NCBI GenBank assembly: GCA_022843625.1
Contig: JALHNH010000017.1
Location: forward strand, 1 to 64,000
DNA length: 64,000 nucleotides
Source of the DNA: Bryobacter sp.
Lineage (GTDB): Bacteria > Acidobacteriota > Terriglobia > Bryobacterales > Bryobacteraceae
Direction: 5' to 3'
Positions 27,436-36,223 of this stretch are shown one piece after another. The position numbers were made by a program, and so were the translations under genes. The notes beneath the pieces are model-generated. The model was not told where the DNA came from. It ran no database searches and saw only the letters and a program-made list of their open reading frames with translations. Position 1 is the first letter of the stretch, and each line of letters begins with the position of its first letter.

Positions 27436-28049
27436 TAGAAGGGTAGGATCCCGAGCAGAATTCGGTACAGGATATTGGGACGGCGGATCGCGTCCGACAC
27501 GAGGCCCTTGCCGTTTAACTGGATGCTCATCATTGCGAGGCGATCGCTGCGAACCTGATTGTTGAGCGAGACGTCGTTCCATCGCACAATGCCGCGAAGT
27601 GCAATCTGGTGCTTCTCTGAATTGACCCCAACATCCTTGATGGCCTGTACCACGAGATCTCCGTTGGGCAAGACCTCGACTACACGCCCGGTCAACGTGG
27701 TTGTCAAGACATTGGATCTGCTGGTCGAGCCTGACCCGTCCATTTTCTGATTGCCGCTTAGTGTGGCGAGGTTCACTAATGCGCCCAGCGCTGCAGGTTG
27801 GCCAAGTAATTTGCTGATACTCGAATCTGCCGAGGACTTGCGGCTCGATGAGGAATCGCCCTGGCTGCTGGCTGTTAGCCTGTCGGAGACCACGATCGTG
27901 ATCGTGTCTCCTACGCGCCGCGCTCTCAGGTCGCTTGAGAGGTCACTGTATCTGCCAGACTCCGAGTAGATGGAGCCAGGAGCGCTTTGGCTTTCGCCAA
28001 TCGCCGCAGCACTGAGCAAGAGGCATAGAATCTGAAGTGCAATTCTCAT
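27435..28049 (-). CDS. flgH: Flagellar L-ring protein FlgH without a lipobox
   Basis: FlgH forms the outer-membrane L ring. It contains RVGDTITIVVSDRLTASS and the C-terminal RGIVRWNDVSLNNQVRSDRLAMMSIQLNGKG, both FlgH signatures. Most FlgH proteins are lipoproteins; here the leader MRIALQILCLLLSAAAIGESQS has no cysteine at a signal-peptidase-II position, so it probably matures through signal peptidase I. Length 204 residues. It lies between flgA (4-nt overlap) and flgI. Confidence 0.93.
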   Translation of the reverse strand: MRIALQILCLLLSAAAIGESQSAPGSIYSESGRYSDLSSDLRARRVGDTITIVVSDRLTASSQGDSSSSRKSSADSSISKLLGQPAALGALVNLATLSGNQKMDGSGSTSRSNVLTTTLTGRVVEVLPNGDLVVQAIKDVGVNSEKHQIALRGIVRWNDVSLNNQVRSDRLAMMSIQLNGKGLVSDAIRRPNILYRILLGILPF

Positions 28050-28954
28050 CTGTTCTTCTTTCCGGTTCCCGATTGAATCTCAACCTTGCCAGGGCCGACA
28101 GCGATCGCTCGCAACAGCTTTTTGCCTTCGAGGGCCGAAATGAGGAGGGAATCGCCCAGGCGGGCTTTGCCCCTGGCAACGGCGCTCATACGAATCGTGG
28201 CTTCTCCTACGATGCTCGAAAGCTCGACTACATCGCCCTGCTGAATTAGAGGAGCCTCTGTCAGGTGGAGCGGCTCGAGGATGGTGCCTTTGGGCAGCGA
28301 GCGTCGCAAGACCTTCCCTACTGGAGGCTCAATCAAAATTTCGCCCTTGTCATTTCCCGGCCGCCAGGCTTCTTCGATGGTTGTGATGTCCTCAATGGCA
28401 AGGATGCGGCCGGAACTCAAGGGGCGGGTTGTTACCAGCCTCGTCTGCCGTCGATGGAATGCAAATCGAATCCGAACTGCAGCATAAGAGCCAGCCCCGA
28501 TCAGTTTGCCTCGCCACAAGTACTGCTGCCTCTGTGCCTCAAAAATCAGCCCGCTTCGCTCAAGGCTCAGCTTGCCCTGAGGGCCTGGTGCGATGGCGTG
28601 TTCGAGAATCTCAATTTCTTTTGGGCCGGGCTTCAATTTGAATAGGCTGTCAAGCGCCAGGCGAAGTTCCGTTTCCCAGTCAATGTCGCGCTCGGACGCC
28701 GCGCTCCGATACAAGCAAAGTGGCTCAAACTGCTCCGCTTCTACGCCATAACTCCGCGCCCATGCTCGAAGTGTCGACGACGGCAAGTCGCGCCGAACAC
28801 CAAATCCTGGAGCCGCCGTAAGCACTGTGCCTGCGGGCAGGCGTTGAAATTCGGGCAGCCGTCTGGCGAGATCCTCGGCCAGCACTTGTGGACGGTCGAT
28901 GATCAGGCAGCCGGGCTCAACGCTCAGAGCGAAACCAAGGAGAAGAAACATCAT
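28046..28954 (-). CDS. flgA: Flagellar basal-body P-ring formation protein FlgA
   Basis: FlgA is a periplasmic chaperone for P-ring assembly. The 302 residues have a short hydrophobic leader and a C-terminal SAF/ChapFlgA region (TTRPLSSGRILAIEDITTIEE ending GDSLLISALEGKKLLRAIAVGPGKVEI). The N-terminal 120 residues are weakly conserved. It begins ATGATG, the first of which overlaps the flgG stop by one base. Confidence 0.88.
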   Translation of the reverse strand: MMFLLLGFALSVEPGCLIIDRPQVLAEDLARRLPEFQRLPAGTVLTAAPGFGVRRDLPSSTLRAWARSYGVEAEQFEPLCLYRSAASERDIDWETELRLALDSLFKLKPGPKEIEILEHAIAPGPQGKLSLERSGLIFEAQRQQYLWRGKLIGAGSYAAVRIRFAFHRRQTRLVTTRPLSSGRILAIEDITTIEEAWRPGNDKGEILIEPPVGKVLRRSLPKGTILEPLHLTEAPLIQQGDVVELSSIVGEATIRMSAVARGKARLGDSLLISALEGKKLLRAIAVGPGKVEIQSGTGKKNR

Positions 28955-29745
28955 TACCTTGTCACGTTGTTTGCTTGCTGATACATTTCATCGGCAGCCT
29001 TGACGATCTTTGAATTCGCCTCATAGGCACGCTGAGCCACGATCAGGTTGATGAACTCACTGACTACGCTCACGTTCGATTGCTCGACATAACCCTGCAA
29101 TAGAGCGCCCATACCTTCCTGTCCACCGGGTGTGCCGATCTGCGGCTCCCCGGAGGCATCCGTCGGCATGTAAAGGTTTTTGCCAACGCTATTAAGTCCT
29201 GCCGGGTTTGCGAAATTGGCAATCTGAATCTGGCCTGCAACCTGAGTCGCAGTCTGACCGGGAAGACCATAACTTACTGTGCCGTCGGCGCCAATGGTGA
29301 CCCCCTGCGCTTCAGCCGGAATCGTGATCTGGGGCTCAAGTGCATCACCGTCACTGGTGACAATGTTGCCGTCGCGGTCGAGGTGAAATCCACCTGAGCG
29401 CGAATAGGCCGTCTCGCCCGTCGGACGCCGAATTTGGAAGAAGCCTTTGCCCTGAATCACCAGATCGAGCGGATTGTTCGTCATCGCGAAATCACCCTGA
29501 GAAAAGAGAATTTCGTTTGAGACGGTCTTCGTGCCCAAGCCGAGTTGCAATCCGCTGGGAATGTTGGTCTGTGCTCCGGCTGAGGCTCCCGGCTGCGTTA
29601 GTGTCTGATACATCAGATCCTGAAACTGGGCTCGCCTTGCCTTGAAGCCTGACGTATTGGCGTTGGCCAGATTGTGGGCGATATTGTCCACGTTGAGTTG
29701 CTGGGCGGACATGCCGGAGCCAGCGCTATAGAGTGCTCGTATCAT
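28954..29745 (-). CDS. flgG: Flagellar distal rod protein FlgG
   Basis: FlgG builds the distal rod. It has the rod/hook N-terminus (MIRALYSAGSGMSAQQLNVDNIAHNLANANTSGFKA) and C-terminus (SNVSVVSEFINLIVAQRAYEANSKIVKAADEM). The FlgG-type insertion YQTLTQPGASAGAQTNIPSGLQLGLGT is present after residue 45. Length 263 residues is standard. It is 9 nt downstream of flgF. Confidence 0.96.
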   Translation of the reverse strand: MIRALYSAGSGMSAQQLNVDNIAHNLANANTSGFKARRAQFQDLMYQTLTQPGASAGAQTNIPSGLQLGLGTKTVSNEILFSQGDFAMTNNPLDLVIQGKGFFQIRRPTGETAYSRSGGFHLDRDGNIVTSDGDALEPQITIPAEAQGVTIGADGTVSYGLPGQTATQVAGQIQIANFANPAGLNSVGKNLYMPTDASGEPQIGTPGGQEGMGALLQGYVEQSNVSVVSEFINLIVAQRAYEANSKIVKAADEMYQQANNVTR

Positions 29746-29754
29746 GCTTGGTTC

Positions 29755-30510
29755 CTATACCCGACCCACTTCTTCAGTGGATCGCTTCCCCATCTCGCCG
29801 TGCAATTGCAGGGCCTTTTGCAGCATTTCAAATTGACGCGAGATCTTCACCATCTGAATACTTCCCGTGGTGGGATCTATATTGGACTTCTCAAGCCAGC
29901 CCTGATGTACCTCTACTCCAGCGGCGCGTTTCAGTTTGTTGGTCTCGCTAAGAGCAAAGTAGGAATTCCCGCTCTTGGTCAGTAGGTCGCGCTCGGAGGG
30001 TTCCATCAAATCAATCCGCGCGAGGGCGACATTATCCTGCCGTAGAACTCCCTGCCGGTCGATGTCGAGATTGCGGGCTGGATCGAATCGGAAGGTTGGT
30101 GGAATTGGCTGACCATCGGGAAGAGTCAGTTTCACTTTGAACCCCTCACGGGTTCGAAGTTGGCCGTCGGTACCGATTTGGAAACTGCCATTGCGTGTCA
30201 ACAAATTGCCATCTGGCGATTCTGTGACGAAGTAGGCGTTGCCTTCGAGGGCGACATCAAGCGGCCGCGCAGTAGGCTCAAGTAGCCCCTGGCTGAAGTT
30301 GATCCAGGACTTGCGTAGATCTGGTGCAAGCCCTGTAAATTCAGGGCCGCCATTGGCTGTAGTGGCTTCTTCCGAGCCATACAGGGCATAGCGTTCGAGC
30401 TCGGATTTGAAAGCTGGAGTGCCTGTATTGGCGAGATTGTTAGCCACAATATCGAGGCTCTCAGCGCGGGCGCGAAGGCCGCTGGCGAGGATGCTGGTGG
30501 TTGTGTCCAT
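29755..30510 (-). CDS. flgF: Flagellar proximal rod protein FlgF-like
   Basis: A 251-residue rod protein with the family N-terminus (SILASGLRARAESLDIVANNLANTGTPAFKSE) and C-terminal QMVKISRQFEMLQKALQLHGEMG. It lacks the FlgG insertion and lies just ahead of flgG, as flgF does. It is the first gene of the leftward operon; the divergent fliK-like gene starts about 85 nt away. Confidence 0.9.
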   Translation of the reverse strand: MDTTTSILASGLRARAESLDIVANNLANTGTPAFKSELERYALYGSEEATTANGGPEFTGLAPDLRKSWINFSQGLLEPTARPLDVALEGNAYFVTESPDGNLLTRNGSFQIGTDGQLRTREGFKVKLTLPDGQPIPPTFRFDPARNLDIDRQGVLRQDNVALARIDLMEPSERDLLTKSGNSYFALSETNKLKRAAGVEVHQGWLEKSNIDPTTGSIQMVKISRQFEMLQKALQLHGEMGKRSTEEVGRV

Positions 30511-30594
30511 GGTTCTTCTAAGAGAGGGGAGAGCAATCTGGTGACCAAAAGGATTTTCATCTTTGGCATTGCGCGTGCAAAAGGATTCTGCGTG

Positions 30595-32310
30595 ATGCCA
30601 TCCATGACCAGCCTTGAAGCCGTTCTACCTCAGACGGGCGCGTCGATCAGTTTCGATGCCAAGCCGGAGTTCGGGCGTTCTGGCGAGAGCACCGAAGGTG
30701 CCATTGGGGCCGTCAGCGATACAGGCATGGCCGCGCTGCTTGGAATGTGGGCAACGATCTTCCAACAGCAAGTGCTTCCAGAACCGATCGCTGCTGATGC
30801 TGGTTCAGCATGGCAAGGAAGCGTAAGCTCCGCTGTATCTGAGACTCAAACTACTCCTGCTTCCGGTGCGACCGAGGACAGCTCTCACGGATGCAAAGCG
30901 GCATCCGTCCCGGCCGCCGATATCCTGCGCCTTGTTGGTGTTCAAGCCGTGCAGGCTTCGATCCTCTGGCAACCGATTCCAGAAGCAGTTGAAGCCAATG
31001 TAATTGAACCCACTCCCATCAAGCCGGCGGCGAAAGCTTTGGCCAGTCCCGCATTCTATCCCGGGCTAAGTCAGCCAGAATTGCCGGTTGTAAGTTCAGA
31101 TATGGAAGCGATAGAGACCAATACTCCGGTTGTCGAAACCACAAAGACAGAGCTTCCAGTTACGGTCGCGATGGCAGTGCCGCTCAAGAAGGAAGCGGAT
31201 ACCAAAGCTCCCGGGCTGACTTCGGTGATTGCGGCCTTTGAGCCCCTGCCCTCGATTTCTGCTCCACAGAAGTTGAAGAGCTCCGAGGCTGCCCCAGAAA
31301 GTACGGTCGATGAAAAAGTCGTCACGACAAATCCGGCACCCACCCCGACGGATGGAAAGCTGGTACCCACTGTTGAGTCACCACCACTGGAAACTGTCGT
31401 CAACCTGAAGCGCAAGGTGAGTGAGAGGATTCTGCCAAAGACTGCAAGCGTTGAGGTTCAACCGGCGGTGAATGAACCAGTTGAGGAGCCATCGAAGGTA
31501 GAGCCAGCCTCCAAATTAAACTTACAGCCCGAGTTGGCAAAGCCAGCCGCCACAACCGAGCTGCCTGAAGCAGTAGTTGAATCTGAGTCAACTGCGATTG
31601 AAGAACCGAAGCTGGCACTAGAGCCAACGGTTCCAGATTCCGCGCCAACGCGGGAAGATCCAGTTTTAAAGGCTGCTTCTGAAGTACCCGCTCCAGCGTC
31701 GGCTCCACAGGCTCTTGAGCCTGCCGCTCGTGCAGCAACAGGTACAACTCCCCCCCAGGCTCCCCCCCCTGCTCCGGCGGCTCAGCGTACCAAGCCTGCC
31801 TTTGTGCCAGAACCGCCTCCGTCTCCGCTTGCCTCACGTGAAGCGAAAACCATTTCGATTCGCATCCCGCTTAACGATTCGAGCGCCGCAACAGGCACCC
31901 CTGTCCGGCATCTCGATCTGATCTTCAATCAGCGCAACAACGATCTCACGTTGCAATTCAATTCGCCGAATACCGAGATTCAAAGCAGGATCGAAGAGTC
32001 GATGCCATCGCTTCTTAACAAGCTTCAGACCGAGAACTGGGCCGCGCGTCCCGCAGAACTCTCCGCTGGTGCGGCGCAGACTGACCTGGGACTTGATGGC
32101 CGTCGCCGCGCCGACAGTATCTTGCCATCTGCGAATCAATTCGATTCGCTGCGCGAACCGGTTGCGATTGCCAGCACCTCCCCACAAGGCTTCCATTTTG
32201 ACGATTCCCCGGCAGACCGCGAGAATGCCCAGGATCAAAGCCAGCAAGGCCGAAGCCGCAAAAAAGAACAGGCCTGGCAAAACGAATTTGACGAACAGCT
32301 TGAGCCATAG
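30595..32310 (+). CDS. fliK: FliK-like hook-length control protein
   Basis: FliK measures hook length and switches export specificity. Residues to about 420 are low-complexity Pro/Glu/Ala/Val, as in the FliK ruler. A conserved-looking C-terminal part (SIRIPLNDSSAATG, then HLDLIFNQRNNDLTLQFN, then SRIEESMPSLLNKLQTENW) matches the FliK C-terminal domain. An ATG at 30595 (AAAGGA upstream) gives 571 residues; 30604 and a GTG at 30541 are alternatives. It precedes flgD and flgE, which fits. The C-terminal 50 residues are charged and of unknown role. Confidence 0.82.
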   Translation: MPSMTSLEAVLPQTGASISFDAKPEFGRSGESTEGAIGAVSDTGMAALLGMWATIFQQQVLPEPIAADAGSAWQGSVSSAVSETQTTPASGATEDSSHGCKAASVPAADILRLVGVQAVQASILWQPIPEAVEANVIEPTPIKPAAKALASPAFYPGLSQPELPVVSSDMEAIETNTPVVETTKTELPVTVAMAVPLKKEADTKAPGLTSVIAAFEPLPSISAPQKLKSSEAAPESTVDEKVVTTNPAPTPTDGKLVPTVESPPLETVVNLKRKVSERILPKTASVEVQPAVNEPVEEPSKVEPASKLNLQPELAKPAATTELPEAVVESESTAIEEPKLALEPTVPDSAPTREDPVLKAASEVPAPASAPQALEPAARAATGTTPPQAPPPAPAAQRTKPAFVPEPPPSPLASREAKTISIRIPLNDSSAATGTPVRHLDLIFNQRNNDLTLQFNSPNTEIQSRIEESMPSLLNKLQTENWAARPAELSAGAAQTDLGLDGRRRADSILPSANQFDSLREPVAIASTSPQGFHFDDSPADRENAQDQSQQGRSRKKEQAWQNEFDEQLEP

Positions 32311-32344
32311 GCTCAAACCAAAGAAACCAGAAAAGGAGCATTCC

Positions 32345-32656
32345 ATGAGTTCGAATCTAAACTTGACCGGCATCCAGCAGCCCTCATTTGACACGACCAG
32401 ACTGGCTGAGCGAACTGAAGCTGCCGGCACCAAGAAGAAAGGTGAAGCAGATCCCAATGATTTGGCAAATCAGGAGGTCTTCCTGCAATTGCTGATTGCG
32501 CAAATCAAAAATCAGGACCCGAGCAAGCCTGCTGACAGCATGCAGTACATCACCCAACTCAATCAATTTACCGGAACAGAACAACTTGTGGATATCAAGA
32601 ACCAGATGAAGCTTTTGGTCGCCAGATTAACCCCGGCAGAAGCTCCGGCACCTTAG
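32345..32656 (+). CDS. flgD: Flagellar hook assembly protein FlgD, short form
   Basis: FlgD caps the growing hook. The 103 residues contain only the conserved N-terminal domain: NQEVFLQLLIAQIKNQDPSKPADSMQYITQLNQFTGTEQLV. The Ig-like and Tudor-like domains of the ~230-residue enterobacterial protein are missing, with a stop and no frame break, so this is a genuinely short form. AAAAGGAG sits 7 nt before the ATG. Confidence 0.93.
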   Translation: MSSNLNLTGIQQPSFDTTRLAERTEAAGTKKKGEADPNDLANQEVFLQLLIAQIKNQDPSKPADSMQYITQLNQFTGTEQLVDIKNQMKLLVARLTPAEAPAP

Positions 32657-32706
32657 TCCGTCCTACCAGTTCACAAGAATATTCTCAGGAGACACGAAAG
32701 AAATAA

Positions 32707-33948
32707 ATGTTTACATCATTCTCAACCGCACTCTCTGCTCTTGGCGCACACGCCACAGCAGTCGACGTCGTTGGCAACAACCTTGCCAACTTGAATACCC
32801 CGGGCTTTAAGTCGAGCACGGTTTCCTTCTATGACCTAGTCACCCAATCTCTGGGCGCGGGTCTGGGAGAAACACAGGTGGGGTTCGGCGTAGGAAGACC
32901 GGTCACGTTACGGAACTTCTCGCAGGGTGCCATTCAGGCCAGCAGCGGTGCCCTCGATGCGGCGATCCAGGGCGATGGCTTTCTCGTGCTCAAGAGTCCC
33001 CAAAATGCTACTGTCTATTCTCGCGGCGGCAATCTGATCGTGGACAAGTCTGGCAACCTGCTCACCGGAAAAGGCTACAAGGTGCAGGGCTGGACGGAGA
33101 GAGGGGGCAGGCTGGACACGAATGGTCCGGTGGGAGACATTGTTGTTCCGGTAGGTTCTATTAAGGCTCCTGTTGCCTCAACAAGATTTCAGTTCGACAT
33201 GAATCTAAATGCGGCAGCTTCGCTTGGTCCTCCTCCCGAGAATTTCCGGTCTTCGATCGAAATTTTTGATTCTCTTGGCAGCAGCCACGTTGTGTCCGTT
33301 GGCTTTACCAAGTCAGCAACAGCCAACGCCTGGGATTACAGCATTACGATTCCGGATGGCGATGTTACTGCTCCGATTGCTCCATTGACAGGAACCCTGC
33401 AGTTTGACAGCAATGGAAGACTCACCACGCCTGACGCAGCGACTGACATTACGTTTGCCATTGCCGGACTTGCCAACGGTGCCTCTGACATCAATCTGAG
33501 GTGGGACATTTACAATGGCCTCACGCCTCGTCTCACACAATACGCCCAGCCGTCTGCGGTTAGTGCAAATTCGCAGGATGGCGAACCCTCAGCGGCATTG
33601 ATTCGTGTGGGTATTGGGGATGGTGGCCGTGTTCTCGCGCAGTATTCGAATGGGGTACAGGAAGCCGTCGGCCAGGTGGCTATGGCTTCGATCCGTAATC
33701 CGGAGTCGCTGGTGGCGGTGGGCGACAGCGCCTTCCAGCTCAGCGAAAAAAGTGCGCTGCCGGCAATCGGAACCCCTGGCACTGGCGGACGCGGCTCGAT
33801 TCTCGGAGGTGCCGTTGAAGCCTCAACCGTTGATATCGCCCGCGAGTTTACCAGTTTGATTGTGCTGCAGCGCGGTTACCAGGCTAATACCCGAGTGATT
33901 ACTACGGTTGACGAAATCAGCCAGGAAACGATCAACCTCAAGCGCTAG
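32707..33948 (+). CDS. flgE: Flagellar hook protein FlgE
   Basis: FlgE polymerises into the hook. The N-terminus (MFTSFSTALSALGAHATAVDVVGNNLANLNTPGFKSS) and C-terminus (GGAVEASTVDIAREFTSLIVLQRGYQANTRVITTVDEI) are diagnostic. A FlgE D2-type middle domain (ENFRSSIEIFDSLGSSHVVSVGFTK) separates it from FlgG. Length 413 residues is normal. Confidence 0.96.
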   Translation: MFTSFSTALSALGAHATAVDVVGNNLANLNTPGFKSSTVSFYDLVTQSLGAGLGETQVGFGVGRPVTLRNFSQGAIQASSGALDAAIQGDGFLVLKSPQNATVYSRGGNLIVDKSGNLLTGKGYKVQGWTERGGRLDTNGPVGDIVVPVGSIKAPVASTRFQFDMNLNAAASLGPPPENFRSSIEIFDSLGSSHVVSVGFTKSATANAWDYSITIPDGDVTAPIAPLTGTLQFDSNGRLTTPDAATDITFAIAGLANGASDINLRWDIYNGLTPRLTQYAQPSAVSANSQDGEPSAALIRVGIGDGGRVLAQYSNGVQEAVGQVAMASIRNPESLVAVGDSAFQLSEKSALPAIGTPGTGGRGSILGGAVEASTVDIAREFTSLIVLQRGYQANTRVITTVDEISQETINLKR

Positions 33949-33969
33949 GCCCTGAGGAAGTCCTGATTC

Positions 33970-34218
33970 ATGAATCAATCTGAGCAATTCGACCACTACC
34001 TCGACATGCCTTTAAGTGTCGAGGCGGTGCTCGACGAAAAAACGATGACGATTTTCGAGATTCTCGCCCTCGAAGAAGGCAGCGTGATCAAGCTCAACCG
34101 GTCGGCTGGCGAGAATATTGATCTCATCATCGGCGGCAACCCGGCGGCCTTCGCTGAAGTTGTGATTATCGACGAATCGATGGGTGTTCGAGTCACTGAT
34201 TTGGCCTTGGACAACTGA
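33970..34218 (+). CDS. Short FliN-like SpoA-domain protein (C-ring)
   Basis: An 82-residue protein made almost only of one SpoA domain: YLDMPLSVEAVLDEKTMTIFEILALEEGSVIKLN, then INLI-like strand (NIDLIIGGNPAAFAEVVIIDESMGVRVTDL). SpoA proteins build the C ring and the export sorting platform. It is one of two FliN-type genes in the cluster (the other is at 41288) and sits directly before the fliO-like gene. Which one is the structural FliN cannot be decided here. Confidence 0.85.
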   Translation: MNQSEQFDHYLDMPLSVEAVLDEKTMTIFEILALEEGSVIKLNRSAGENIDLIIGGNPAAFAEVVIIDESMGVRVTDLALDN

Positions 34219-34231
34219 GAAAGACAATACG

Positions 34232-34489
34232 ATGTGGAACTTTGCGAAAGAGCTGATCAACAAAGGGCGCATGCTGGGCAAGGTCCAGCATGCACAACCG
34301 CCCAAAGCGAAAATCAGTCAGGCTGGCCAGAAATGGTTCGGCCCGGGCGAGTCGATGCGTGTTGTCGAAGTTGAAATCGATGGCGTCTGCCACAAGCTTG
34401 TGGTCTGGAATAGTGCCAAGTCCAGCCAGATTTTAGAACTGGCAGACGGCGGTGCCAAGTCTCAGCTAGCGAGGGAAGCGGTTTGCTAA
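34232..34489 (+). CDS. FliO-like export-apparatus protein without a membrane segment
   Basis: An 85-residue protein between fliN and fliP, the usual fliO slot. The stretch SMRVVEVEIDGVCHKLVVWNSAKSSQILEL follows the FliO cytoplasmic pattern (L-x-VV-x...LVxV...xxLL). The N-terminal transmembrane helix of FliO is not visible; instead there is a basic amphipathic start. The assignment is therefore positional plus weak similarity. It overlaps fliP by 7 nt. Confidence 0.6.
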   Translation: MWNFAKELINKGRMLGKVQHAQPPKAKISQAGQKWFGPGESMRVVEVEIDGVCHKLVVWNSAKSSQILELADGGAKSQLAREAVC

Positions 34490-35196
34490 GAGCGCTTCTC
34501 ACGCTTGGCTTTTGTGCCGGTGCAGTTGTTGCTGCGCCGGTCTCCGGCTCTGCCATCGATTCCAGTAATACGCCGTTGCGCCTAGCTATCCAACTCACCA
34601 TCGCCGCCATGGTTCCGATGCTCTTTGTCACAATGACTCCGTTTCTTCGAATCAGCGTTGTGCTTCACTTCTTGCGCCAAGCCCTCGGCACGCAAACTGT
34701 GCCCTCCAATCAGGTCATCATTGCGCTCTCCGCCCTGCTGACCGTGCTCTCGATCTCGCCGCAGCTCTCCGCCATATACCAGGGCGTCATCGAGCCTTAC
34801 AACAAGGGCACGATGAGCGAAGAACAAGCCTTCCTTGCCGGTGGCACTCAAATGAAGAGTTACATGGTGCCATATCTCGGTGAAAAGGAGATTGCCATGA
34901 TGTTGCGTGTCTCTCGTGGCCCTGCGCCAAAGACTCCCGCCGATCTCGCCTTTCCCGTCATCGCCGGGGCCTATATGCTGAGCGAGCTCAAGAGTGCATT
35001 CAAGATCGGCGTTCTCCTTTACATGCCGTTTCTGATTGTCGACTTGATCGTTTCGGCGGTGATCGTAACCCTCGGCATGATCCAGCTACCGCCGGTCATG
35101 GTTTCTGCCCCTTTCAAGATTTTGATCTTCGTAATCGCCGATGGGTGGACGGTGATCATTGACGCCGTCATGAAATCTTTTGAGGTCGTGCGCTGA
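34483..35196 (+). CDS. fliP: Flagellar export gate protein FliP
   Basis: FliP forms the pentameric core of the FliPQR gate. It has a cleavable-type leader (LRALLTLGFCAGAVVAAPVSG), then VPMLFVTMTPFLRISVVLHFLRQALGTQ and the late FKIGVLLYMPFLIVDLIVSAVI signature. The start is TTG at 34483, with GAGGGA 6 nt upstream inside the fliO-like gene. 237 residues. Its stop overlaps the fliQ ATG by 1 nt. Confidence 0.96.
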   Translation: MLRALLTLGFCAGAVVAAPVSGSAIDSSNTPLRLAIQLTIAAMVPMLFVTMTPFLRISVVLHFLRQALGTQTVPSNQVIIALSALLTVLSISPQLSAIYQGVIEPYNKGTMSEEQAFLAGGTQMKSYMVPYLGEKEIAMMLRVSRGPAPKTPADLAFPVIAGAYMLSELKSAFKIGVLLYMPFLIVDLIVSAVIVTLGMIQLPPVMVSAPFKILIFVIADGWTVIIDAVMKSFEVVR

Positions 35197-35465
35197 TGGA
35201 AACCGTAGTTGCAGTCGAAATCGTCCGGGGGGCCATTCTTACTTCGATCCTGATTGCCTCGCCACTGCTCGGAATCTGCCTTATCTGTGGAATCGTGTTT
35301 AACCTGATCCAGGTCGCAACCTCAATTCAGGACCCTGGCTTTAGTTCGATCCCCCGTTTTTCTGTCTGCGCCTTTGCATTTTTGCTGCTTCTGCCCTGGA
35401 TGCTGAATCAGATGTCCGGCTATATCGGACGCATGGCAGAAATGATTCCGAGGGTTGTGAGATAG
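35196..35465 (+). CDS. fliQ: Flagellar export gate protein FliQ
   Basis: An 89-residue two-helix membrane protein with SPLLGICLICGIVFNLIQVATSIQD and the second helix FAFLLLLPWMLNQM, as in FliQ. It is coupled to fliP (1-nt overlap) and ends 2 nt before fliR. Confidence 0.95.
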   Translation: METVVAVEIVRGAILTSILIASPLLGICLICGIVFNLIQVATSIQDPGFSSIPRFSVCAFAFLLLLPWMLNQMSGYIGRMAEMIPRVVR

Positions 35466-35467
35466 CT

Positions 35468-36220
35468 ATGGTCAGCCTCGAAGGAGCAGCGGCCTTATTC
35501 GCCACCGAAGTTGCGCGGGCGGTCACCGCAGTTGCGGTGTTGAATCTTCCTGGCTTCCGACAGGTTCCCGCTCCGGCGCGTGCCTTTCTTGGGCTGTGCA
35601 TCGCTTGCGCCTGCTTCGCGGGCAAATGGGCTGCCGCTGGCACATCTGATCTCGCACCTGCTGGCTTCTGGCTCGTCTGTGGCCGCAACCTGATTGCTGG
35701 TCTGCTCGTGGGCTTGCTTTGGAATACGGTACTCGAGGCCTGCTCGCTGACGATTCAGATGGCCAGTATACAGTCCGGTCTAAGTTATGGCTCGATTATC
35801 GACCCTACAAACGATACGGAAAGTGGCTCACTCCTCAGCATCACGCAGTTCTGCGTGTTGCTGACCTTTCTTACCGCAGGAGTCCATCTGGAATTCCTTG
35901 GCGCCTTACTGGAATCGGACAAGATTTGGGAGAGCCTCAGCCGCCCCAGTGCTCTGGCAGGCATTCTCAAGTCGATGCTCGGCTTCAGCTTTCGCACTGG
36001 CTTGCGTCTGGCCGCGCCTTTCATCGCTTGCATGCTCCTGCTTGATATTGCCTCCGCGCTCGGCTCGCGCTTCGCCGAGCGCTTCCAGCTCAGCATGCTC
36101 CTGTTTCCCCTCAAGTGGGCAGCAACACTTTTTATCCTAATGGCTTCCACCTATACCCTCCATCATCTTGAAGCCAGGCTCTCGCAGCAGGCCCTCCAAT
36201 TCCTAGGGGCTCACAACTAA
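35468..36220 (+). CDS. fliR: Flagellar export gate protein FliR
   Basis: FliR completes the export gate. The 250 residues form about six hydrophobic segments and include LEACSLTIQMASIQSGLSYGSIIDPTNDTES, corresponding to the FliR conserved loop (AGxxIxxQMGLSxAxxxDP). It lies between fliQ and flhB with 2- and 3-nt gaps. Confidence 0.93.
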   Translation: MVSLEGAAALFATEVARAVTAVAVLNLPGFRQVPAPARAFLGLCIACACFAGKWAAAGTSDLAPAGFWLVCGRNLIAGLLVGLLWNTVLEACSLTIQMASIQSGLSYGSIIDPTNDTESGSLLSITQFCVLLTFLTAGVHLEFLGALLESDKIWESLSRPSALAGILKSMLGFSFRTGLRLAAPFIACMLLLDIASALGSRFAERFQLSMLLFPLKWAATLFILMASTYTLHHLEARLSQQALQFLGAHN

Positions 36221-36223
36221 GCC

